Shown: positions 1 through 9,384 of the stretch, in pieces
Position numbering within the stretch: position 1 is the first letter of the stretch
How the letters are laid out: every line of letters begins with the position of its first letter
Source: JAFAMS01 sp963715815
GTDB taxonomy: Bacteria > Vulcanimicrobiota > Vulcanimicrobiia > Vulcanimicrobiales > Vulcanimicrobiaceae
NCBI GenBank assembly: GCA_963715815.1
Contig: OY970278.1
Coordinates: 1,116,001 to 1,180,000 of the forward strand
Direction: 5' to 3'
DNA: 64,000 nucleotides
Program-made: the position numbers and the translations under genes
Notes under the pieces: model-generated
Seen by the model: the letters and a program-made list of their open reading frames with translations, nothing else
The model's database searches: none
What the model was told of the DNA's origin: nothing

Positions 1-1161
1 CGCGAACAAGCGCAGATCGCGTGGGACGACGCGATCTCGATGTGGGCGACGTCGGTACGCAACACGATCGATAAGCACGGAGCCGGCGCGGTCGGCGTAA
101 TTGGCGGCGGCCGGCTTCTCAACGAAGAAGCGTGGCTGCTACAGCACATCTATCGCGGGCTCGGCGTACAGAATATCGACTGGCGCGCGGGCCGGCAACG
201 TCAAGCGACGCCGGGTCAATACGGCGGGACGCTAACGGATCTCGAGAACGCGCAAGTAATCGTGTCGACGCGCCGGCCTCTCTCGCGCACGGCCCCGATC
301 GCCGATCTGCGCATTCGCAAAGCCGTGCAGCACAAGGGCGCGCGCCTGATAACGGTTGGTGAGGTTCCGGCGGATGCCGCGGTTCCGGAGACGCACATTC
401 CATCGCTCGATAGGCTCGCCGACGTGATGCCTGCAAGTGCTGAACGGATCGCGTTCATCTGGGGCGGCGTTCGCAAAGCGATGGGCGACGAGCTCGAACG
501 CGTGTTGAACGCGCTCTCCGGGAAGACGTTGCATGTTTTCGTCCCCGGCGAACAGCAAAACGCGCGCGGCGCGGAGATGCTGGGCTGCATCCCGCATGGC
601 GATGGACTGGATACGCGCGGGATGCTCGAAGCTGCGCGTGACGGCAAGCTCAAGAGTCTTGCGATTCTGGGCGCCAACCCGCTCGCGCACTTCCCAGATC
701 GCGCATTGGTCGAAGCCGCATTCGCGAAAGTCGAATTCCTCGTCGTCGGCGACTTGTTCCCCACCGCAACCGCAAGTGCGGCAACGCTCTTGCTTCCGGT
801 GTGCGGACCCTTCGAGAAGACCGGCACGACAACGAACATCGACGGTGAACGCTTGATTGTCGAAGCCGCGTTGATGGCGCCGGACGGCGTGTACTCGGAT
901 CTCGAGATTCTTGTCGGCTTCGCGGAAGCACTCGGTGTCGAGATCCCTGAACCGAATGCAATCGAATCCGCAGTCGCGACCGCGCTCGCAGCGCGCGGCT
1001 CGAGCGGTCTCGTGAATGCATCGCTCTTCCGCGCCGACGAAATTGCACCGTCGCTGCGCGAGGACGAAGTCTTCGAGGGTTTGGGAACGGCAGCGTTCGA
1101 CGCTCCATTTGCCGCAGTGATGAGTGCCCCGCTCGTCGCGACTGCACAGGGAGCCAGCTAA
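1..1161 (+). CDS. nuoG: NADH-quinone oxidoreductase subunit G, 3' part (partial)
   Basis: The frame is open from base 1, so the gene enters from outside the window and only about 386 C-terminal residues are present. They correspond to the molybdopterin-oxidoreductase-like part of NuoG, seen in stretches such as GVIGGGRLLNEEAW and VGDLFPTATASAATLLLPV. The Fe-S binding N-terminus is not in view. NuoG sits in the peripheral arm of complex I and carries electrons from NADH toward quinone. An internal ATG at 40 exists but is not the true start. The stop overlaps the nuoH start by one base, and seven more nuo genes follow in standard order, which makes the assignment secure. Confidence 0.93.
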   Translation, partial: REQAQIAWDDAISMWATSVRNTIDKHGAGAVGVIGGGRLLNEEAWLLQHIYRGLGVQNIDWRAGRQRQATPGQYGGTLTDLENAQVIVSTRRPLSRTAPIADLRIRKAVQHKGARLITVGEVPADAAVPETHIPSLDRLADVMPASAERIAFIWGGVRKAMGDELERVLNALSGKTLHVFVPGEQQNARGAEMLGCIPHGDGLDTRGMLEAARDGKLKSLAILGANPLAHFPDRALVEAAFAKVEFLVVGDLFPTATASAATLLLPVCGPFEKTGTTTNIDGERLIVEAALMAPDGVYSDLEILVGFAEALGVEIPEPNAIESAVATALAARGSSGLVNASLFRADEIAPSLREDEVFEGLGTAAFDAPFAAVMSAPLVATAQGAS

Positions 1162-2153
1162 TGATGGATGCGGTTCCGTTGTGGTTGATCGTCGTCATCA
1201 AGTCGCTGATCGTGCTGCTCGTCGTGATTACGACCTTCGCGTACGCGATGCTCTTCGAACGCAAGATTCTGGGCTGGATGCAGCTGCGTCCCGGCCCGAA
1301 TCGCGTCGGTCCATGGGGGATGCTGCAGCCCGCAGCCGACGCCGTCAAGATGTTTTTCAAGGAAGATCTAACGCCCAAGAACGCCGATCCGATCGTCTAT
1401 CGCATCGCGCCGTTCATCTCGCTGATTACGGCGATGGGTACCTTTGCGATCATTCCGTTCAGCGAAAGCTCGGCGGGATTGTGGGCGGTCGGCAGTCCCG
1501 ATGCCGGAATTCTGTACATCTTTGCGCTGACATCGATCAGCGTTTACGGTATCTCGCTTGCCGGATGGGCGTCAAGCTCGAAGTATCCGCTGCTCGGCGC
1601 GATCCGTTCGACGGCTCAGATGATCTCGTACGAGCTTGCAATGACGCTCTCCGTCATCGGCGTACTGATCTTGGCCGGCACGACGTCGCTCGCGGGCATC
1701 GTGCACGCGCAGTACAATCTTTGGTTTATTGCGCCGCAGTTCGTCGGATTCTTGATCTATTTGACGACGGCCGTCGCGGAAACAAATCGTGCGCCGTTCG
1801 ATCTCGTCGAAGCCGAGACGGAGCTTGTCGGCGGGTTCCACACCGAGTATTCGGGGCTGCGTTTCGGACTGTTCTTCATCGCCGAGTACCTGAACATGAT
1901 CACCGTTTCGTGTCTTGCGACGCTGCTGTTCCTCGGCGGCTGGTCGGCGCCGTTCGGACTGACGATGGTTCCAGGGATCATCTGGTTCCTCGCCAAGGCC
2001 GGCGTCTTTCTGTTCATCTATATGTGGCTACGCGGGACGCTGCCGCGACTGCGTTATGACCGTCTGATGGCATTTGGTTGGAAAGTCTTGCTGCCGCTCG
2101 CGACGTTGAACCTGATTGTAACGTCGGCGGTCATTGCCTTGAGAGGCGCATAA
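1161..2153 (+). CDS. nuoH: NADH-quinone oxidoreductase subunit H
   Basis: This is a 330-residue integral membrane protein of normal NuoH length with about eight hydrophobic segments. Family hallmarks are visible: LFERKILGWMQLRPGPNRVGP near residues 30-50, and the acidic loop AETNRAPFDLVEAETELVGG near residue 210, which helps shape the quinone site and the first proton channel. It anchors the peripheral arm to the membrane arm of complex I. The start ATG shares its first base with the nuoG stop; a second ATG follows immediately. Its stop overlaps the nuoI start by one base, indicating coupled translation. Confidence 0.97.
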   Translation: MMDAVPLWLIVVIKSLIVLLVVITTFAYAMLFERKILGWMQLRPGPNRVGPWGMLQPAADAVKMFFKEDLTPKNADPIVYRIAPFISLITAMGTFAIIPFSESSAGLWAVGSPDAGILYIFALTSISVYGISLAGWASSSKYPLLGAIRSTAQMISYELAMTLSVIGVLILAGTTSLAGIVHAQYNLWFIAPQFVGFLIYLTTAVAETNRAPFDLVEAETELVGGFHTEYSGLRFGLFFIAEYLNMITVSCLATLLFLGGWSAPFGLTMVPGIIWFLAKAGVFLFIYMWLRGTLPRLRYDRLMAFGWKVLLPLATLNLIVTSAVIALRGA

Positions 2154-2749
2154 TGCGCAAAAACCTTTTCAACATTCAGGCGCTCGTCATCGGATTTGCA
2201 ACGACGTTCTCGTTCCTGTTCCGCAAGCACCCGACGAAGCAATATCCCAGCGTGAAGAAACAGCATGCGCCGCGTTTCCATGGCCTGCACGAGCTGCGGC
2301 GCTATGCGGATGGCAAAGAGCGCTGCATCGGCTGCGAGCTGTGCCAAATCGCGTGCCCTGCCAATGCGATTACGGTAATCGGTTCGGAAAACAGTCCCGA
2401 CGATCGCCGCTCGCCCGGCGAACGCTTCGCCGCGCGCTACGAGATCGACGAGTTGCGCTGCATTTTCTGCGGCTTGTGCGAAGAGGCGTGTCCGACCGAC
2501 GCGATCGTGCTGACGCCGCGGTTCGAAATGTCGGACTATCGGCGCGGTTCATTCATCTACAGCAAGGATCGTTTGCTCGTGCCGCCCGAGGCCGGTGTTG
2601 GAACTGCGCCTGACGAGCGTCCCGGCGGAATCCCGGCCGATCTCGGCATGGTGACGCAGAAGAAGAACACCGTCGACATTCAATCCGGCTACGACGCGAC
2701 GTGGCGCGGCTCGATCCTCAAGACGCAGCGTAAAGGACTCGCGGGTTGA
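2153..2749 (+). CDS. nuoI: NADH-quinone oxidoreductase subunit I
   Basis: NuoI is an 8Fe-ferredoxin-like subunit that passes electrons through clusters N6a and N6b toward quinone. Both CxxCxxCxxxCP motifs are present: CIGCELCQIACP near residue 60 and CIFCGLCEEACP near residue 103. The start is the ATG that shares a base with the nuoH stop. The open frame extends 25 codons further upstream, but that part lies in the nuoH coding sequence and does not resemble NuoI. The protein is 198 residues, with a C-terminal tail of about 60 residues beyond the second motif that lacks cysteines. The 3' end overlaps nuoJ by 4 bases. Confidence 0.96.
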   Translation: MRKNLFNIQALVIGFATTFSFLFRKHPTKQYPSVKKQHAPRFHGLHELRRYADGKERCIGCELCQIACPANAITVIGSENSPDDRRSPGERFAARYEIDELRCIFCGLCEEACPTDAIVLTPRFEMSDYRRGSFIYSKDRLLVPPEAGVGTAPDERPGGIPADLGMVTQKKNTVDIQSGYDATWRGSILKTQRKGLAG

Positions 2750-3327
2750 TCACGTTCTGGATTCTGGCCGTGCTGATCGTAGCAAGCGCGGTCTTTGTCG
2801 TGAGCGCACCTCGTCCGGTTTACAGCGTGCTGGGCTTACTCTTCAATTTTTTGTGTCTTGCGATCATGTATCTGACGCTTGACGCCGAGTTCTTGGCGGT
2901 CATTCAAGTCGTCGTGTACAGCGGTGCGATCCTGATGTTGTTCGTGTTTGTCATCGCACTGCTATCGAGCGGCGTCCGTCCGTTCTCAGTCGGTCCCAAT
3001 CGGTTGCCGCGCGTGCTCGCACCGCTCTCGCTCTTTGTGGCGCTCGGGCTCGGCGGTTTGCTGTTCGTGATCGCCGGATCGAGCACACCGGCAGGGGCGC
3101 CGGGAACGGCGACGAGCGGAGCCGGCAACGCCGGCGTTTTCGGCAGCGTCGCGGATTTCGGTCAAGCGCTGTTTACGACGTACCTGCTGCCGTTCGAAGC
3201 GACCGCCTTCGTGTTGATGATCGCCGTCATCGGCGTCATCGCGCTGGCGGGCGACGTCGACCCGCCGCGTCCGCCGCGCACCAAACGGCTGCGCGATCGT
3301 GAGCCGATTTTGAAGGAAAGAGCCTAG
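2746..3327 (+). CDS. nuoJ: NADH-quinone oxidoreductase subunit J
   Basis: This is a 193-residue membrane subunit with five hydrophobic segments, typical of NuoJ. The conserved region around residues 50-70 (LDAEFLAVIQVVVYSGAI) matches the family and includes the pi-bulge helix of the membrane arm. It starts with TTG overlapping the nuoI TGA (TTGA), so ribosomes probably reinitiate. A glycine- and threonine-rich extracytoplasmic loop lies near residues 110-130. The C-terminus is basic and proline-rich, hence cytoplasmic. It lies between nuoI and nuoK with overlapping start and stop codons on both sides. Confidence 0.95.
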   Translation: MITFWILAVLIVASAVFVVSAPRPVYSVLGLLFNFLCLAIMYLTLDAEFLAVIQVVVYSGAILMLFVFVIALLSSGVRPFSVGPNRLPRVLAPLSLFVALGLGGLLFVIAGSSTPAGAPGTATSGAGNAGVFGSVADFGQALFTTYLLPFEATAFVLMIAVIGVIALAGDVDPPRPPRTKRLRDREPILKERA

Positions 3328-3632
3328 TGCCAGTCGCGGTTGCGAATTACATCGCGCTATCGGCGATCATTTTCATGATCGGCGTCGGCGGCGTCGTTGC
3401 GCGCCGCAACCCGCTCATAATGCTGATGGGCATCGAGCTGATGTGGAATGCCGCGAACCTCGCCTTCATCGCGTACGCGAAAGCGTATATGAGCAACGCT
3501 GGCCACATCTTCGCGTTTCTCGTGATTACCGTTGCGGCTGCGGAAGCCGCGATCGGTCTGGCAATCGTCGTGATCGTCTTCCGCCGTTCCGAGAACGTCG
3601 ACGTCGATGACGTCGCGGTTTTAAAAGGATGA
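3327..3632 (+). CDS. nuoK: NADH-quinone oxidoreductase subunit K
   Basis: This small membrane subunit of 101 residues has three transmembrane helices and is homologous to MrpC of Na+/H+ antiporters. The two conserved membrane glutamates are in view, one in LMGIELMWNAANL and one in AAAEAAIGLAIVV, both needed for proton translocation in studied homologues. It begins with GTG sharing a base with the nuoJ TAG. It ends 4 bases before nuoL. Length and spacing are normal for the family. Confidence 0.96.
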   Translation: MPVAVANYIALSAIIFMIGVGGVVARRNPLIMLMGIELMWNAANLAFIAYAKAYMSNAGHIFAFLVITVAAAEAAIGLAIVVIVFRRSENVDVDDVAVLKG

Positions 3633-3636
3633 TCGC

Positions 3637-5667
3637 GTGCAAACACACGTGATGGGGCTCGACGGCGTTTACATGCCGCTCTTCGCGATCTGGCTGGCAC
3701 CGCTGGTCGGCGCGATCATTATCTGGGCGTTCGGCCCGTCGCTGCGCTCGTGGGGCGGTCCAATCGGATGCGCGGCGATTGCAGTCTCGTTCTTGGCGAC
3801 GATTGCGTCGTGGGCCGATGCCACGCGTCAGACTCTCGTCGGCGCAATCCCGGTTGTCGGTGCGCATCAAGCGCTGGTGACGTGGGCCAAGGGCTTCAAT
3901 GTCGGGCTACTGTGGGATCCACTCTCGCTGACGTGGGTGTTGATCATCACCGGCATCGGTTTCCTGATCCACTTCTACTCGATGGGATACATGGCCGGTG
4001 ACAGGGGCTACGCGCGCTTTTTCGCCTACATGAATTTCTTCGTGTTTGCGATGCTCACGCTGGTGCTCTCCGACAATTTTGTCGGGTTGTTGATTGGCTG
4101 GGGTCTCGTCGGTCTCGCGTCGTTTTTCTTGATCGGATTCTGGTACGAGCGCCCCTCGGCGGTGGCAGCTGCGACCAAGGCGTTCGTCATGAATGTCGTC
4201 GGCGACGTCGGCATTTTGTTCGCAATCTTTATCATCGTCGCGGTCGTCGGGTCGATTTCATACGCCGATGCATTTGCCGGCGCGGCGGCGCACAAGTTCT
4301 CACCGAACCTGCTGTATCTCGCGTGCGCGATGCTGTTCGTCGGCTGCGCGGCGAAATCGGCGCAAGTCCCGCTCCACTCGTGGCTTCCCGATGCGATGGA
4401 AGGTCCCACTCCGGTCTCCGCGTTGATCCATGCCGCAACTATGGTCACGGCCGGAGTCTATTTGATTGCGCGCTGCTGGCCGATGTTTGCGGGTTCTTCA
4501 GATGCGCGCGAGCTGGTCGGCATCATCGGCGGCGTAACGGCGCTGCTTGGTGCGATTCTGGGCGTTGCGCAATGGGATATCAAGCGTATTCTTGCCTATT
4601 CGACGATGTCGCAGATCGGCTACATGATCATGGCGGTCGGCGTCGGTGCGTACGATGCGGGCGTTTTGCACTTCTTTACGCACGCGTGGTTCAAAGCGCA
4701 ACTGTTCCTTACTGCGGGTCTAGTGATTCACGCATTGCACAACGAGCAGGACGTGCGCCTCATGGGCGGCCTGCGAACGCGCGAACCGTTCGCGTTCTGG
4801 TCGATGACGATAGCGACGCTCTCGATTTGCGGCGTTCCGCCACTGGCCGGTTTCTTCTCGAAAGACGCCGTCGTCTACGACACGCTCTTACGCGGGCATC
4901 CCGAGCTCTATGCTGTCGGCGTCATCACTGCCGGGATCACGGCATACTACATGTTCCGCATGATCTTCATTGCGTTCTTCGGCGAATATCGCGGTGAGGT
5001 CGATCCATCGAATCTCGGCATCCGGCATCCGGAATTCGCCGGGACGTCGGCGGGACTTGCACCGCATCCGCCCGCCGCTGATGATGACGTGCACGAACAT
5101 CACGCGCCGAGCTGGCTCATGGTAGCGCCGGTTGCAGTGTTGTGGATCGGCACGATCTTCGCGGGTTTCTTAAACTTCAAGTTCGGCGGAGACAGCAGCC
5201 CGTGGCATAAGCTGCTCGAGCCGGTCTTCGGCGCCGCGATCGCATATCCGGAAGGGACTGCGCCGGTGGGTGAGCTCGCCTCGAGCGCGATCGTCCTTGG
5301 CGTCGTGATCGTCGGTATCGCGATCGCATACGTGCGTTACGGCAACGCCGGCGCGCTACGCGATGCGATCAGCCGCATGCGTGAAGAATCGGTCCGGATG
5401 CCGGCGATTCTCGTCAATCTGTTCTATTTCGATAGCGCGATCGATGCGTTGTTCGTTCGTCCGTCGCGCGGTCTCGGGTTCTTTTTCGGGCAGGTGTTCG
5501 ACCCGCTTGTCATTGACGGCTCGGTCCGTGAGGCGCGCGTCTCGGCCGTTTGGCTCGGACATCTGTTCCGCAGCTTCCAGACAGGTCTCGTGCGCGCATA
5601 TGCGCTGACGATCGTCTTCGGTGCCGCGGCCTTCATCGTTTACTACGCGATCGTGGCGGTGCATTGA
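3637..5667 (+). CDS. nuoL: NADH-quinone oxidoreductase subunit L
   Basis: NuoL is the distal antiporter-like proton pump of complex I. The protein has 676 residues and many transmembrane segments. Recognisable parts are the proton-conducting core (KSAQVPLHSWLPDAMEGPTP near residues 230-250), the conserved IKRILAYSTMSQIGYM stretch, and the long C-terminal region that forms the lateral helix. A histidine- and aspartate-rich loop near residue 480 (DDDVHEHH) is a local feature of no known role. The start is GTG, 4 bases after nuoK. The stop overlaps the nuoM ATG by one base. Confidence 0.96.
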   Translation: MQTHVMGLDGVYMPLFAIWLAPLVGAIIIWAFGPSLRSWGGPIGCAAIAVSFLATIASWADATRQTLVGAIPVVGAHQALVTWAKGFNVGLLWDPLSLTWVLIITGIGFLIHFYSMGYMAGDRGYARFFAYMNFFVFAMLTLVLSDNFVGLLIGWGLVGLASFFLIGFWYERPSAVAAATKAFVMNVVGDVGILFAIFIIVAVVGSISYADAFAGAAAHKFSPNLLYLACAMLFVGCAAKSAQVPLHSWLPDAMEGPTPVSALIHAATMVTAGVYLIARCWPMFAGSSDARELVGIIGGVTALLGAILGVAQWDIKRILAYSTMSQIGYMIMAVGVGAYDAGVLHFFTHAWFKAQLFLTAGLVIHALHNEQDVRLMGGLRTREPFAFWSMTIATLSICGVPPLAGFFSKDAVVYDTLLRGHPELYAVGVITAGITAYYMFRMIFIAFFGEYRGEVDPSNLGIRHPEFAGTSAGLAPHPPAADDDVHEHHAPSWLMVAPVAVLWIGTIFAGFLNFKFGGDSSPWHKLLEPVFGAAIAYPEGTAPVGELASSAIVLGVVIVGIAIAYVRYGNAGALRDAISRMREESVRMPAILVNLFYFDSAIDALFVRPSRGLGFFFGQVFDPLVIDGSVREARVSAVWLGHLFRSFQTGLVRAYALTIVFGAAAFIVYYAIVAVH

Positions 5668-7085
5668 TGCTGACGGCACTTGTTTGTGGGACGCTGCTCC
5701 TCGGATTCCTGACCTTCGCGCTGCCCAAGACGGCCGACGTAACGGCAAAATGGTACGGCGTCATCGTTGCATTCGCGGGCTTCGTGCTCGTCATGTTCAT
5801 CAATCCGTGGTCGCCGCCGGCGGAAGAGTCGACGCACTGGCTCTCCTATCCGTTCAGCGCGAATTATCACTTAGGCGTCAACGGAATCTCGTATGCCCTC
5901 GTTCAGCTCCTGACGCTCGTTACCGTTTGCGCCTTGCTCGGAACGAAAGTCCCGCGTCAGCGAAATTTCGTCGGTTTGATGCTGGTGCTCGAAGGGACTA
6001 TGCTTGGTCTCTTCCTAGCGCGCGACTTGCTGCTCTTCGCGCTCTTCTGGGACGCAATGCTGATCCCGGTCTTTCTCTTGATGATTGCCTGGAGCGTCCA
6101 TCCCGCGACGGCGTGGCGTTTCCTGATCTACAACGTGACCGGTGGTTTGCTGTTGCTGCTTGCTACGGCCGCGTACGGCTGGCTGTACGGAACGACTGAC
6201 GTCATCGACACGGGTGTTTTGCCGCCGCTCTCCGATAACTGGGCGCCGTGGATTTTCATCGCGTTTGCAATCGCCTTCTTGGTGAAGACTCCGGTTTGGC
6301 CGTTCCATACGTGGATGCCCGATACGTACGCGGAGTTGCCGGCGCCAGTTGCAGCCTTAGTTGGCGCCGTACAGTCGAAGGCCGGACTCTACGGCTTTAT
6401 AACGATCGGGCTGCCGCTTTTCGGCCCGCAGATGACGCGGTTCGCCCCCTGGCTGATTACGCTCGGCTTTATCGGCCTATTCTACGGCGCGTTCGTCGCC
6501 ATGTACGATAACGATGCGCGCAAAGTGGTCGCCTACAGCTCGCTCTCGCATCTTGGTTTGATTCTGGCCGCGATCGTCGTGCATAACGAATATGCAGTGC
6601 GCGGTGCAGTCCTGTATATCGTTGCGCATGGCTACTTCACGGCCGCGATGTTCTTGATCATCGGCTACGTCGAATCGCGCGAGGAGACGCGCCTGCTTTC
6701 GCGGATCGGCGGGTTGGCACGTCACAATCCTATCTTGGCTGGTGCGATGGCGATCGCTGCGCTCGCGATGCTCGGACTTCCAGGTCTGGCGGGATTTACC
6801 GGCGAGCTTTTCATCCTGGTCGGCATTTATCAAGCCGGCTACGGATGGCTCGCAGGTATTGCGCTAATTGCGATCATCCTCGCGTCGGCATACATGCTGC
6901 GCGTCTATCAGGGCTTCATGCACGGCCCGGAAAAACCCGATTTGCCGCAGCGTCCTGATCTGACGCCGATCGAAGTCTTTGCGCTCGTACCGCTATTCGC
7001 AGCGCTGGTTATTCTCGGCGTCTATCCGATCACGGCAAATTATCCCGATCAGGCCTATTCGCTCATAGCGCTGGAGAACAAATAG
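5667..7085 (+). CDS. nuoM: NADH-quinone oxidoreductase subunit M
   Basis: NuoM is the second antiporter-like proton pump. The protein is 472 residues and almost entirely hydrophobic. Diagnostic parts are LLLFALFWDAMLIPVFLLM with the conserved transmembrane acidic residue, LVKTPVWPFHTWMPDTYAE with the key lysine, and RKVVAYSSLSHLGLI. The start chosen is the ATG at 5667, which overlaps the nuoL TGA. The frame is open a further 39 codons upstream, but those are the antisense-like reading of nuoL and lack any family match. The stop shares its last base with the nuoN GTG. Confidence 0.96.
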   Translation: MLTALVCGTLLLGFLTFALPKTADVTAKWYGVIVAFAGFVLVMFINPWSPPAEESTHWLSYPFSANYHLGVNGISYALVQLLTLVTVCALLGTKVPRQRNFVGLMLVLEGTMLGLFLARDLLLFALFWDAMLIPVFLLMIAWSVHPATAWRFLIYNVTGGLLLLLATAAYGWLYGTTDVIDTGVLPPLSDNWAPWIFIAFAIAFLVKTPVWPFHTWMPDTYAELPAPVAALVGAVQSKAGLYGFITIGLPLFGPQMTRFAPWLITLGFIGLFYGAFVAMYDNDARKVVAYSSLSHLGLILAAIVVHNEYAVRGAVLYIVAHGYFTAAMFLIIGYVESREETRLLSRIGGLARHNPILAGAMAIAALAMLGLPGLAGFTGELFILVGIYQAGYGWLAGIALIAIILASAYMLRVYQGFMHGPEKPDLPQRPDLTPIEVFALVPLFAALVILGVYPITANYPDQAYSLIALENK

Positions 7086-8551
7086 TGCCGCATCTGCTCG
7101 TCCCGCCATTTGGCAGCTTTGATTACAATGCGCTCTTCCCGCTCGGCATCGTAGCGATTACGCCGCTGATCGTGTTACTGGCGGATCTCGTCATGCCCTC
7201 AGGCGAGCCGCGTCGCGGAATCGCGGTCGGCATCTCGGTCGCGGGATTGCTCGCTTCGGCGTACGTTCTGATCGTGCAGTATCTCTCGCATCAATTCGGT
7301 CCGGCGTTCGGCTTTGGTTTCGTGCTGGGAGGCTTCTCGATCGCCTTTAGTTTGATCATCATCGCGGCAGCGATTTTCTCGCTCATGATGATCCCGACCG
7401 AACGCGATGATGAGAAAGAAGGGCCCGTTTGCGCGTTGATGCTGTGGAGCACAGCCGGTGCGATGCTCATGGCCGGCGCGGCCGATTTAATGACGATCTT
7501 CCTCGGCCTCGAAATACTCTCGCTGGCTTTGTATTGCTTGTGCGGCATGATCAAGGGCGCGAGCGAGATTCGTAAGCGTGAGGCGCGAGAAGCCGCACTC
7601 AAGTATTTGATCCTCTCCTCGATGGCGAGCGGCTTCATGCTGTACGGCATGGCGCTCTTGTTCGGAACGAGCGGATCGGTCAATCTTGCCGCCCTGCAAG
7701 CCGTTCCCGCATCGAATCCGCTCTTCACGATGGGCTGCGGCCTGTTCATGATCGGCGTCGCGTTCAAGATCGGTCTCGTGCCCTTCCATGTCTGGATGCC
7801 GGACGTCTTCGAAGGCGCGCCGATTCCGGTGACCGCGTACATGAGCGTCGTGACGAAAGCCGCCATGCTCGCGGTGTTCGCGCGCTTTTTGTACAGCGTG
7901 CTGACCCCGGCCGGACACGAAGCGTTGATCTGGCCTGTCTGGGCGACGGCCGGTCTCTCGATGGTAATCGGAAATCTCGCGGCGCTCTCGCAGATCGACA
8001 TGAAGCGACTGCTCGCGTACAGCGGTATCGCGCAGCTCGGCTACATCATGGCTGCGATGGCCGGAACCTCGACACTCGGCATGCGCTACGCGATCTTCTA
8101 TCTCGGCGCGTATCTGTTCATGAATTTAGGCGCCTTCAGCGTGGTCGCGCTGGTGTCGCGCGATTCAGAAGAAGATGCGCATCTCTCCGCGTTCTCGGGA
8201 CTCGGCACACGACACCCCGCGCTGGCCGCGGCGATGTCGTTCTTCCTGCTCTCACTCGCCGGTCTGCCGCCGACCGCAGGCTTCATCGGAAAGATTTTGA
8301 TTCTCGCGAGCACGGTTGCCGCGGGCTACGTTTGGCTTGCGGGACTCTTGATCTTGGGGACGGCGATCTCGATCTACGTCTACGTCAAGATCATTCGCAT
8401 CATGTACGTGCACGTCGATCTCGCGCACATTCGCGAGATCAAGCCGCTGAGCCGCGCGCCGTGGATCGGCGTTGCAGTCTGTGCGATCGTGACCTTTGTT
8501 TTCGGCTTCTATCCGGTTGCGCTTCATGATGTGCTTCCGCGTATCCGTTGA
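7085..8551 (+). CDS. nuoN: NADH-quinone oxidoreductase subunit N
   Basis: NuoN is the third antiporter-like subunit. It has 488 residues and about 14 predicted helices. Family signatures include FKIGLVPFHVWMPDVFEGAP near residue 235, with the channel lysine, and DMKRLLAYSGIAQLGYI near residue 305. It begins with GTG overlapping the nuoM TAG. It is the last nuo gene, but the operon seems not to end here: the next gene starts at a TTG inside the nuoN stop codon. NuoA to NuoF are expected upstream of the window. Confidence 0.96.
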   Translation: MPHLLVPPFGSFDYNALFPLGIVAITPLIVLLADLVMPSGEPRRGIAVGISVAGLLASAYVLIVQYLSHQFGPAFGFGFVLGGFSIAFSLIIIAAAIFSLMMIPTERDDEKEGPVCALMLWSTAGAMLMAGAADLMTIFLGLEILSLALYCLCGMIKGASEIRKREAREAALKYLILSSMASGFMLYGMALLFGTSGSVNLAALQAVPASNPLFTMGCGLFMIGVAFKIGLVPFHVWMPDVFEGAPIPVTAYMSVVTKAAMLAVFARFLYSVLTPAGHEALIWPVWATAGLSMVIGNLAALSQIDMKRLLAYSGIAQLGYIMAAMAGTSTLGMRYAIFYLGAYLFMNLGAFSVVALVSRDSEEDAHLSAFSGLGTRHPALAAAMSFFLLSLAGLPPTAGFIGKILILASTVAAGYVWLAGLLILGTAISIYVYVKIIRIMYVHVDLAHIREIKPLSRAPWIGVAVCAIVTFVFGFYPVALHDVLPRIR

Positions 8552-9384
8552 GCCTGAGTTTCAGGCTATTCGTCCCCGAAGGACGACCTAAACAACTTCC
8601 GCTCTTCGTCGCAATTCACGGCTGCCGCCAGGACGCCGAAGATTTTGCGCACGGAACGCGTTTCGACATCCTCGGCGAACGCCACGGCGCGGTCGTGCTC
8701 TATCCCGAACAAGACGAACGCGCGAACGGCCAACGCTGTTGGAATTGGTTTCTACCGGAAAATCAGCTGCGCAACGGACCGGAGCCTGCGGCTCTCCTCA
8801 ATCTCGTCGAGCGCGTCGCTCGCGAGCAGGACGTTGACCGTTCGCGGATTTACCTTGCGGGATTTTCGGCGGGCGCATGTTTGGCAACGATCCTCGCCGA
8901 GCAGGCGCCGGACGTTTTCGCGGGCGTCGCCGCAATGGCCGGCGTCGCGCTGCACACGGCGAACGACGTTGATACCGCCTACGCTGCGATGCGCGGAGAA
9001 CGCAAGCCCGATCTGCCATCCACTACTTTGGGTGCGGTCGCGTACCGGCGCTCGCGTGCGATCATCTGGATCGGTGCGCGCGACATCCGGGTCGCACCAG
9101 TCAACGCGTGGCTTCTCGGTCGTCAGTTCTCGCTGCTCTACGGCCTAAGTGCCGAGCCGGATGTCGAGGAGATCTTTGGCGGGGGCAAGCGTGCGCTTTG
9201 GCACGATCGCTCCGGAATGACACGCGTAGAAGTCCGCGAACTCGACGACATCGGGCACGTCTGGAGCGGGGGAAGTCTACGCGGCTCCTACACGGCCCCG
9301 GTAGGGCCGAACTTCAGTGAAGCCCTCTTTCGTTTCTTTCTGGGGGAGGCGGAGACGGAACAAGCCATGCGACAGTGCGGCTGA
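8548..9384 (+). CDS. PHB-depolymerase-family esterase (alpha/beta hydrolase)
   Basis: This 278-residue protein has the alpha/beta-hydrolase layout of the polyhydroxybutyrate depolymerase/feruloyl esterase family. The oxyanion region HGCRQDAEDF is at residues 24-33 and the nucleophile elbow GFSAG has Ser107. A late DDIGHVWSGG supplies the probable catalytic histidine. No signal peptide is visible, so it is probably cytoplasmic, which argues against an extracellular depolymerase. The real substrate could be a PHB oligomer or another ester. It starts with TTG overlapping the nuoN TGA, so it is probably translated from the nuo transcript, an unusual companion for complex I. It overlaps the next gene by 10 bases. 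Confidence 0.82.
   Translation: MSLSFRLFVPEGRPKQLPLFVAIHGCRQDAEDFAHGTRFDILGERHGAVVLYPEQDERANGQRCWNWFLPENQLRNGPEPAALLNLVERVAREQDVDRSRIYLAGFSAGACLATILAEQAPDVFAGVAAMAGVALHTANDVDTAYAAMRGERKPDLPSTTLGAVAYRRSRAIIWIGARDIRVAPVNAWLLGRQFSLLYGLSAEPDVEEIFGGGKRALWHDRSGMTRVEVRELDDIGHVWSGGSLRGSYTAPVGPNFSEALFRFFLGEAETEQAMRQCG

Noticed and set aside
4323..4997. Long second reading frame inside nuoL
   Set aside because: Arginine- and serine-rich shadow typical of high-GC coding sequence; no start signal or family match.
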